Assembly (NCBI GenBank): GCA_020848905.1
Contig: JADLHG010000063.1
Span: forward strand, 26,931 to 90,930
Length of the DNA stretch: 64,000 nt
Direction: 5' to 3'
Source of the DNA: Deltaproteobacteria bacterium
Lineage (GTDB): Bacteria; Myxococcota_A; Polyangia; GCA-2747355; JADLHG01
Made by a program: the position numbers and the translations under genes. Each line of letters begins with the position of its first letter. Positions within the stretch are counted from its first letter, which is position 1. Positions 58,062-64,000 of the stretch are shown here, piece after piece. The notes below the pieces were generated by a model. It saw only the letters and a program-made list of their open reading frames with translations, did not search any database and had not been told where the DNA came from.

Positions 58062-59525
58062 GTGCGTGCCGTCTCCGGACCCGTTCCGGTCGCGCGGGCG
58101 GAGGCCTCCGGAGGCCCGACGCAGGGCGCGCCGACGACGAAGGGACTCCCGCCCCAGGCGGCGCAGCCGGTGCTCTCTACGCTGAACCAGGACGGGAGCC
58201 GCCGCGCGCTGCGGCCGCGTCTGGCCGAGGGGCGCTACTACCGGGCGCGGCTCGTCCTGGCCTGGGCGCTGATCGCGCTCTTCACCGTGCTGCCGGTGAT
58301 CCACGTGCACGGGCGACCGCTCGTGCTCCTCGATCTGCCGCGGCGGCAGTTCTTCCTCTTCGGCAGCACGTTTCTGCCGAGCGACACCGCGCTGCTCATG
58401 CTGCTGCTCCTGATCGTCGTGGTGACGATCTTCCTGCTCACCGCGCTCTTCGGGCGCGTCTGGTGCGGCTGGGCCTGTCCGCAGACGGTGTACCTGGAGT
58501 TCGTCTACCGACCGATCGAACGCCTCTTCGAGGGCTCTCGGCCGGAGCGGCAGAAGCGTCCGGGGCTGCGGCGAGCGGCGAAGCTCGGGGTCTTCGCCCT
58601 CTATTCGGTGGTGGTGGGGAACGTCTTCCTCGCCTACTTCGTCGGGGCGAAGACGCTCTGGCAATGGATGCAGCGCTCGCCGTTCGAGCATCCGAGCGCC
58701 TTTCTGATCATGGCGGGGACCTCGGCCCTGATGTTTTTCGACTTCGCCTGGTTCCGCGAGCAGATGTGCATCCTCGTCTGCCCCTACGGGCGGCTGCAGT
58801 CGGTGCTGCTCGACCGGAGCTCGCTCATCGTGGGCTACGACGCGGCGCGGGGCGAGCCGCGAGGGAAGGCCGGCAGCCGCGCGGCGCGCGCCCAGGGGGG
58901 CGGGGAGGGGCGCGGGGATTGCGTGGACTGCCGGGCGTGCGTGGCCGTGTGTCCGACGGGGATCGACATCCGCGGCGGCCTGCAGATGGAGTGCATCGGC
59001 TGCACGCAGTGCATCGACGCGTGCGACGCGATCATGGAGAGGGTGGGGCGTCCGAAGGGGCTCATCCGCTACAGCTCCCAGGAGGGGCTCGCGGGCAAGC
59101 CCGGGCGGCTGCTGCGGCCGCGCGTCGTGGCCTACCCGCTGATCCTGGTCGTGCTGGTGGGGCTCTTCGGCCTCGCGCTCTCGGCGAAGCAGCCGGCCGA
59201 GGTCACGGTGCTCCGCACGACGGGCGCGCCGTTTGCCGAGGTGGGCGCGAATGAGATCTCGAACCCGGTGCGGGTGAAGATCTTGAATCGCACCGACCGG
59301 GCGCAGCGCTATCGCCTCGCGCTTCAGGGAGCGAAGGACCTCCAGCTCGTCGCCCCCCAGAACCCGGTGCCGGTGGAAGCCGGTCAGTCGGCGGTGGCGA
59401 CCTTCTTCGTGCTCTCGCCGCGGGCGGCCTTCGTGGGCGGCGAGCGCCCGGTCGCGATCGTGGTGAGCGACGACCGCGGCTTCCGGAAGGAGCTGACGCA
59501 TCGCCTGCTGGGGCCGGGCCGATGA
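58062..59525 (+). CDS. ccoG: CcoG/FixG: cbb3 assembly iron-sulfur membrane protein
   Basis: A 487-residue protein with five to six helices and two ferredoxin-type [4Fe-4S] motifs in a cytoplasmic loop (CVDCRACVAVCPTGIDIRGG and CIGCTQCIDACDAIM), plus further Cys in WCGWACPQTVYLEFVYRPIE and MCILVCPYGR. CcoG reduces Cu(II) for cbb3 assembly. A C-terminal beta-rich extracytoplasmic domain follows the last helix. GTG 58062 lies 4 nt after ccoP; the N-terminal 40 residues are Pro/Ala-rich. It is followed by ccoH with an ATGA overlap. Confidence 0.92.
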   Translation: MRAVSGPVPVARAEASGGPTQGAPTTKGLPPQAAQPVLSTLNQDGSRRALRPRLAEGRYYRARLVLAWALIALFTVLPVIHVHGRPLVLLDLPRRQFFLFGSTFLPSDTALLMLLLLIVVVTIFLLTALFGRVWCGWACPQTVYLEFVYRPIERLFEGSRPERQKRPGLRRAAKLGVFALYSVVVGNVFLAYFVGAKTLWQWMQRSPFEHPSAFLIMAGTSALMFFDFAWFREQMCILVCPYGRLQSVLLDRSSLIVGYDAARGEPRGKAGSRAARAQGGGEGRGDCVDCRACVAVCPTGIDIRGGLQMECIGCTQCIDACDAIMERVGRPKGLIRYSSQEGLAGKPGRLLRPRVVAYPLILVVLVGLFGLALSAKQPAEVTVLRTTGAPFAEVGANEISNPVRVKILNRTDRAQRYRLALQGAKDLQLVAPQNPVPVEAGQSAVATFFVLSPRAAFVGGERPVAIVVSDDRGFRKELTHRLLGPGR

Positions 59526-60094
59526 GCGCGACGGGACGAGCGGTGCGCGGTCGAGCCTGGGTCTGGCCCGTCGGCCTCGTGGCGGTGCTCGGGGCGGCTG
59601 TGCTGGCGAACGTGATCCTCTTCGTCACGGCGAACCGCGACGCGAGCTTCGCCATCGAGCCCGACTACTATCGGAAGGCGCTCGCCTGGGACGAGAAGCT
59701 GGCCCAGGACCAGCGCAACACGGCGCTCGGCTGGCGTCTGGCCTGCGAGCTCGTGGCCGAGGGAACGCGTGGCGAGCTCGTGGTGCGGCTCGCGGAGCGC
59801 GACGGGCAGCCGCTCGGGGGGGCCAAGGTCCGCGCGGTGGCCTTCCACCGGGCGCGCGGAGCGGAGCGGCGCACGCTGACGCTGCGGGAAGTGGCCCCCG
59901 GGACGTACGGAGCGCGGGTCGAGCCGGTGCGGCCGGGGCTCTGGCAGCTCGAGGTCGAGGTCGTGCGCGGCGGCGCCCGCTTCGTGCAGGTCGCCGGGGT
60001 GGAGCTCGGCGCGGCCGGCAGTGGACGAGGGAGCGGGGCCCGGAGCGAGCGCCGGAGCGGGAGCGGGCTCGCGAAGGCGACGGGGGCGCGATGA
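59522..60094 (+). CDS. ccoH: CcoH/FixH: cbb3 assembly protein
   Basis: A 190-residue membrane-anchored protein. The N-terminal helix (WPVGLVAVLGAAVLANVILFVT) and the FixH signature DYYRKALAWDEKLAQDQRNTALGW identify it. The rest is a periplasmic immunoglobulin-like domain, and the last 25 residues are Gly/Arg/Ser-rich. It is needed for assembly of the cbb3 complex. It overlaps ccoG and the next gene by 4 nt each. Confidence 0.88.
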   Translation: MSATGRAVRGRAWVWPVGLVAVLGAAVLANVILFVTANRDASFAIEPDYYRKALAWDEKLAQDQRNTALGWRLACELVAEGTRGELVVRLAERDGQPLGGAKVRAVAFHRARGAERRTLTLREVAPGTYGARVEPVRPGLWQLEVEVVRGGARFVQVAGVELGAAGSGRGSGARSERRSGSGLAKATGAR

Positions 60095-60882
60095 CGGCGA
60101 TGCTCCTCGCGGCCCTCGGTGCGAGCCTCTTCGGGAGCCTCCACTGCGTGGGGATGTGCGGGCCCTTCGTCGGCTTCTACGCGGGGAGCTCGCCGGGGTC
60201 GAGGGGGAGCGCGGCGCTCTTCGGTCACCTCGGGTACCACGGCGGGAGGCTCGTCACGTACCTCGCGCTCGGCGCGGCGGCGGGCGTCTTCGGTCGCGGG
60301 CTGAACCTCGTCGGGGAAGGGGCGCGCGTCCCGCACGCGGCGGCGATCCTGTCGGGGGCGCTGATGATCGTCTGGGGCGGGGTCGGACTGCTGCGCGCGC
60401 TCGGCGTGCGTCTCGGCCAGGGGGGCGCGGCGGCGCGGGTGGCGGCGCCGCTGCGCAGGGTGGCCCGAGGCGCGGCGGGTCGGCCGCCGGCCGTGCGAGG
60501 AGCGCTCCTCGGGCTTCTGACCACGCTCCTCCCCTGCGGCTGGCTCTACGCCTTCGTACTTGCGTCCGCCGGGACGGGGAGCGCGTTTCGCGGCCTGGCC
60601 GTGATGGGCGCCTTCTGGCTCGGCACGGTTCCCCTGCTGCTCGGGCTCGGCCTCGGGCTGGCCCGGCTCGCGCGCCCCCTCGGCCGCGCGCTCCCGGTGC
60701 TCACCGCGCTCGTCGTGCTCGGCCTCGGCGTGGCGGGGCTCCTGCGCCGCGGACTCATGGTCTCGCCGGTCGAGGCCGCGCGGACGCCCGCCGCGGTCCA
60801 CGCGCCGAACGCCGCCGCGTCGTCGCAGACTCCGGAGTGGGCCGCGCCCTCCGTTCCAGCGTGTCACCATGCCGACCGCTGA
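60091..60882 (+). CDS. TauE/SafE-like or UreH-like membrane protein of the cbb3 cluster
   Basis: A 263-residue protein with about six helices. GSLHCVGMCGPFVGFYAG near the N-terminus and LLTTLLPCGWLYAFVLASAG in the middle carry Cys pairs typical of the DsbD-like UreH/TauE/SafE family found in cbb3 and copper clusters. The protein is thought to assist copper or cytochrome maturation in such loci; the exact role is not settled. It overlaps ccoH by 4 nt and ccoI by 14 nt. The C-terminal tail has CHH, a possible metal site. Confidence 0.75.
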   Translation: MTAMLLAALGASLFGSLHCVGMCGPFVGFYAGSSPGSRGSAALFGHLGYHGGRLVTYLALGAAAGVFGRGLNLVGEGARVPHAAAILSGALMIVWGGVGLLRALGVRLGQGGAAARVAAPLRRVARGAAGRPPAVRGALLGLLTTLLPCGWLYAFVLASAGTGSAFRGLAVMGAFWLGTVPLLLGLGLGLARLARPLGRALPVLTALVVLGLGVAGLLRRGLMVSPVEAARTPAAVHAPNAAASSQTPEWAAPSVPACHHADR

Positions 60883-63346
60883 GCTGACGCTTTCCGCCGG
60901 CGGGCCGCTGACGGAGCGCTCCTCCGCCACGGCGTGCTGCGCGCATTGCTCGCTCCCCGTTCCGGCGGGTCTCGTCGACGAACGGGCCGAGCAGCAGTTC
61001 TGCTGCGCGGGGTGTCGCACGGTCTTCGCGCTGCTCGGTGACCTCGGCCTCGAGCGGTACTACGCGCTCGCCGAGGGGGCGGAGCGTCGTCCGGCGCGCG
61101 TCTCCGGCCGGAGCTACGCCGAATTCGACGACCCGACGTTCCAGCGCCTCTACTGCCGCGGCCTCCCGGGAGGCGAGCTGCAGATCGAGCTTTACCTCGA
61201 GGGGGTGCACTGCACGGCCTGCGTCTGGCTCGTGGAGCAGTTGCCGCAGCTCGCGGCAGGCGTCCTCGAGGCGCGCCTCGAGCTGCCCCGGTCGATGGCG
61301 CTCGTACGCTTCGATCCGCGGGCGACGCCCCTGTCGCGCGTGGCGCAGGCCATCGATCGCCTGGGATACGCGGCGCATCCCTACCGAGGGGTGGACCTGC
61401 GCGCCGTGCGGCGGAAAGAGGACCGCCGGCTGCTCATCCGGCTGGCCGTCGCGGGGGCCGCCGCCGGCAACGTGATGCTCATGGCCTTCGCGCTCTACGC
61501 CGGGATGTTCGAGGCCATGGAGCGCGCGCACGAGGAGCTCTTCCGCTGGGGGAGCCTCGTCATCTCGCTGCCGGCGGTGCTCTACGCGGGGAGCCTCTTT
61601 TTCTCCGGGGCGTGGGCCGCGCTGCGGGCGCGGCGGCTGCACATGGACCTGCCGATCGCCCTCGGCCTCTCGGTGGGACTCGCCTCCGGGGTGGTGAACA
61701 CGCTGCGGGGGCGGGGCGAGATCTACTTCGATACGCTCACGGTGCTGGTCTTCCTCCTGCTCGTCGGGCGATGGGTGCAGCGCCGGCAGCAGCGCGGTGC
61801 GGCCGACGCCGCGGAGATGCTCTACTCGCTGACGCCCACCTCGGCGCGGGTGCTCGAAGGCGGCAGCGTGCACGAGCGCCCGGTGGAGACGCTCGTCCCC
61901 GGCACCCTCGTGGAGCTACGCGCGGGCGATTCGGTCCCCGCCGACGGCGTCGTGCGCGAGGGGCGCTCCGAGGTGAACGCCGCGTGGCTGACCGGAGAAT
62001 CCCGCCCCGTCGCGGTCGAGCCCGGCGAGCCGATCCACGCCGGGACCGTGAACCTGAGCGCGCGCCTCGTGCTCGAGGTCTCCGCGGCCGGCGAAGCCAC
62101 GCGCGTGGGGCGGCTCGTGCGGCACGTGGCCGATGCGGCGCGCCGGCGGGCCGAGGTGGTGCTCCTGGCCGACCGGCTGGCGGGAGTCTTCGTGGCCGTG
62201 GTCCTGTTCCTCGCGGCGCTGACCTTCGCGCTCTGGTACGGGCGCCACCCCGAGGCGGCCTTTGAGCACGCCGTGGCGCTCCTCATCGTGACCTGTCCCT
62301 GCGCGCTCGGCATGGCCACCCCCCTCGCGATCAGCGCGGCGATCGGCCGCGCGGCCAAGGCGGGGATCCTGGTCAAGGGGGGCGATGCGCTCGAGCGCCT
62401 CGCGCGCCCGGGGAGGATCTACCTCGACAAGACCGGGACGCTCACCGTCGGGAGCACGGCTCTCGTGCGCTGGGCCGGGGACGAGACGCTCCAGCCGCAC
62501 GTCGCGGCGCTCGAGGCCCAGTCGGCGCATCGGCTGGCGCGTGCCTTCGTGGTGTCGGTAGCGCCGTCGCACGCGCTCGCGGAGCCGGCCGTGACCGAGG
62601 TGCGCGAGACCTTCGGCGCCGGGATCGAGGGCCTCGTCGAGGGACGCGCGCTGCGCGTGGGCTCGCCGGCCTTCGTCGCGCCGGACGGGGAGCTCCCCGC
62701 GTGGGCCAGCCGGTTCGTCGAACGCGCGGCGGCCAAGGCGCAGACGCCGGTGCTCGTCGCCGAGGAGGGCACGGTCGTGGCGGCCGCGAGCTTCGGGGAT
62801 CCCCTGCGTCCCGAGGCGAAGGCCACCGTGGCGAGCTTGCGGGCTCTCGGCTTCGAGGTGCGCCTCCTCTCGGGGGACCACCCGGCCGTGGTGGAGCAGG
62901 TGGGGCGAGAGCTCGGGCTCCCTCCCGCGGCGTGCGAGGGCGGAGCCGCCCCGGAGCGAAAGCTCGCGGTGGTAGAGGAGGCGCTGCGCGCCGGTCCGGT
63001 CGTGATGGTGGGGGACGGGGTCAACGACGCGGCGGCGCTCGCGGCGGCCACCTGCGGCATCGCGGTCCACGGGGGAGCCGAGGCGAGCCTCGCCGCGGCG
63101 GACCTCTTCATCGCGCGGCCGGGGCTCTCGGCGGTGGTGGACGCCGTCACGGGAGCGCGCGCGGCGCTGCGCGTGGTGCGCCGGAATCTGCTCTTCGCGC
63201 TCGGCTACAACGTGCTCGGCACGACGCTTGCGATGACCGGGGTGCTGAACCCGCTCCTCGCCGCTCTGATGATGCCGGTGAGCTCGCTGACCGTGGTGAC
63301 GAGCTCCTACCGCGCGCGAACCTTTGAGGACCGCTCGTGTCGGTGA
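60869..63346 (+). CDS. ccoI: CcoI: copper-exporting P1B-type ATPase
   Basis: An 825-residue P-type ATPase that delivers copper to the periplasm for the cbb3 oxidase. It begins with a Cys-rich segment (CCAHC at 23-27 and CCAGC at 45-49), then a metal-binding domain with HCTAC (Cys115, Cys118), and has eight helices. The core shows TGES, TCPC (CPC at 476-478), DKTGT and [12 protein letters not shown]. The N-terminal double Cys cluster plus the HMA site matches the CcoI/FixI subgroup rather than general CopA. ATG 60869 lies inside the end of the previous gene. Confidence 0.92.
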   Translation: MPTAELTLSAGGPLTERSSATACCAHCSLPVPAGLVDERAEQQFCCAGCRTVFALLGDLGLERYYALAEGAERRPARVSGRSYAEFDDPTFQRLYCRGLPGGELQIELYLEGVHCTACVWLVEQLPQLAAGVLEARLELPRSMALVRFDPRATPLSRVAQAIDRLGYAAHPYRGVDLRAVRRKEDRRLLIRLAVAGAAAGNVMLMAFALYAGMFEAMERAHEELFRWGSLVISLPAVLYAGSLFFSGAWAALRARRLHMDLPIALGLSVGLASGVVNTLRGRGEIYFDTLTVLVFLLLVGRWVQRRQQRGAADAAEMLYSLTPTSARVLEGGSVHERPVETLVPGTLVELRAGDSVPADGVVREGRSEVNAAWLTGESRPVAVEPGEPIHAGTVNLSARLVLEVSAAGEATRVGRLVRHVADAARRRAEVVLLADRLAGVFVAVVLFLAALTFALWYGRHPEAAFEHAVALLIVTCPCALGMATPLAISAAIGRAAKAGILVKGGDALERLARPGRIYLDKTGTLTVGSTALVRWAGDETLQPHVAALEAQSAHRLARAFVVSVAPSHALAEPAVTEVRETFGAGIEGLVEGRALRVGSPAFVAPDGELPAWASRFVERAAAKAQTPVLVAEEGTVVAAASFGDPLRPEAKATVASLRALGFEVRLLSGDHPAVVEQVGRELGLPPAACEGGAAPERKLAVVEEALRAGPVVMVGDGVNDAAALAAATCGIAVHGGAEASLAAADLFIARPGLSAVVDAVTGARAALRVVRRNLLFALGYNVLGTTLAMTGVLNPLLAALMMPVSSLTVVTSSYRARTFEDRSCR

Positions 63347-63555
63347 TCTACCTGCTTCTGCCCCTCGCGCTGCTCCTGGCTGGTGCGGCGGTCGCGGCCT
63401 TCATCTGGGCCGCGCGCAAGGGGCAGCTCGACGACCTGGTGACGCCTGCCGTGCGCGCGATCCTCGACGACGCGCCGGCCCGCGAGCGTCCGACGGTCGC
63501 GCCCCCCGGCGACGAGGCGCCCGACCCCGCCGCCTTCGGGTGTGGTCCACGATGA
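63337..63555 (+). CDS. ccoS: CcoS: cbb3 assembly protein
   Basis: A 72-residue protein from GTG 63337, with GAGGA upstream. One helix ([36 protein letters not shown]) is followed by a short tail, as in CcoS, which is required for cofactor insertion into CcoN. It overlaps ccoI by 10 nt and is the last gene of the operon. Confidence 0.88.
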   Translation: MSVIYLLLPLALLLAGAAVAAFIWAARKGQLDDLVTPAVRAILDDAPARERPTVAPPGDEAPDPAAFGCGPR

Positions 63556-63577
63556 TCGGTCATGCGCGTCTCGAAGC

Positions 63578-64000
63578 TCAGCGTCCTGGAACTTGGTCTG
63601 TACGCAGCCTCCCTCGAAGCTTCCAGCCCGTGTGCAGGAGCCAGGTTCGCGGCTCGCCGACTGTAGGCTCTCCCGACGGCGGCACCGGTACGACGTCCTT
63701 CCAGCCGCCTACGAGATAGCGCGCCGAGGAGCACGGATCGAGCTCGCGCCTGGGCACCCACTTGCCGCGCTCGGCGCAGTGCTTCCGTCGGTTCTGGAGC
63801 ACGTAGGCGACGGCGTGCCGAGTCTCGCTCGGCGTTTTCAAGATGCGCTGGTGGTAGCGGTCGGCGAAGACCCGCCCGTGCCGCCCGAGGCGGTCGTTGA
63901 GTCGCCGGGCGAGGCGAATCGCCAGGCCCCTGAGCCCCTTCATCAGGACGTCCCGGTCCTTGGCCTCGGTGATGAGGTGCAGGTGGTTCTTCTGGATCGA
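63578..64000 (-). CDS. IS200-like/RayT Y1 transposase (partial)
   Basis: The frame enters from the right edge and ends at 63578 (141 residues visible). It contains the HUH-type metal-binding motif KNHLHL near the edge and, later, YHQRILKTPSETRHAVAYVLQNRRKH, whose Tyr in VAYVLQN is the likely nucleophile. This is the pattern of REP-associated tyrosine transposases (RayT) and IS200/IS605-like enzymes. The N-terminus lies outside the window. It is convergent with ccoS. I see no REP-type palindromes adjacent to it within the window. Confidence 0.75.
   Translation of the reverse strand, partial: SIQKNHLHLITEAKDRDVLMKGLRGLAIRLARRLNDRLGRHGRVFADRYHQRILKTPSETRHAVAYVLQNRRKHCAERGKWVPRRELDPCSSARYLVGGWKDVVPVPPSGEPTVGEPRTWLLHTGWKLRGRLRTDQVPGR

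Overview
The window is very GC-rich (by eye about 70%) bacterial DNA with strongly G/C-ending codons. It carries many secreted lipoproteins whose mature N-termini are Asp/Gly/Ser-rich linkers, a DUF6178 protein, a Ser/Thr protein kinase of the myxobacterial type, and NtrC-type signalling. Together these suggest a member of the Myxococcota/former Deltaproteobacteria; this is inference, since there is no rRNA or marker gene to settle it. The gene content points to a facultative anaerobe that respires at low oxygen, handles nitric oxide and degrades aromatics through benzoyl-CoA.

Region by region. (1) 1-8.5 kb: small secreted proteins and lipoproteins of unknown role, a SAM methyltransferase, a DUF6178 protein, and a MarR regulator with palindromic operators next to an alpha/beta hydrolase. 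(2) 8.5-12.3 kb: protoporphyrinogen oxidase (hemY-like) coupled to a membrane-bound spermidine-synthase-like protein. (3) 12.3-17.8 kb: two divergent transcription units around a Crp/Fnr-type box: a beta-propeller lipoprotein and a small heme-copper-oxidase-like membrane protein to the left, a porin, NnrS and a second NnrS-like protein to the right. (4) 17.8-26.3 kb: a complete class I (ATP-dependent) benzoyl-CoA reductase operon, oah-dch-bcrC-bcrB-bcrA-bcrD, with overlapping genes and a perfect Fnr-type palindrome in its divergent promoter region; an SCP2-like protein and an FAD-linked oxidase run the other way. (5) 26.3-38.3 kb: secreted and beta-helix proteins, a yidD gene flanked by two paralogous small membrane proteins, tryptophanase, a thioesterase and an esterase. 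(6) 38.3-46.5 kb: a heme-copper reductase cluster: heme O synthase (divergent), a degenerate subunit I paralogue, a 48-residue membrane peptide, a CuA subunit II, a B-family-like subunit I in which Gln replaces the active-site Tyr (a hallmark of NO reductases), a Sco protein, and an unusual cytochrome b/ferredoxin/MvhD fusion. (7) 46.6-53.7 kb: an HTH gene with a leaderless-type promoter, a Cys-rich lipoprotein, a RegB-like histidine kinase with an NtrC-type sigma-54 regulator, and a Ser/Thr kinase fused to a PhnD-like solute-binding domain. (8) 53.7-63.6 kb: an Fnr-like regulator, a lone cyclic-nucleotide-type domain, and a full cbb3 oxidase operon (ccoNO fusion, ccoQ, ccoP, ccoG, ccoH, a TauE/SafE-type protein, ccoI, ccoS). 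(9) The right edge holds part of an IS200/RayT-type transposase.

The parts fit one physiology: an Fnr-like protein and a RegB-like redox kinase sit beside respiratory enzymes for low oxygen and probably NO. Fnr-type boxes precede the benzoyl-CoA operon, the NnrS/porin pair and the region upstream of cbb3. Heme synthesis (hemY, ctaB) and copper delivery (Sco, ccoI, ccoG) supply the oxidases. The combination of an oxygen-sensitive ATP-dependent benzoyl-CoA reductase with a Gln-type heme-copper reductase and its fusion electron carrier is the most unusual aspect of the window.
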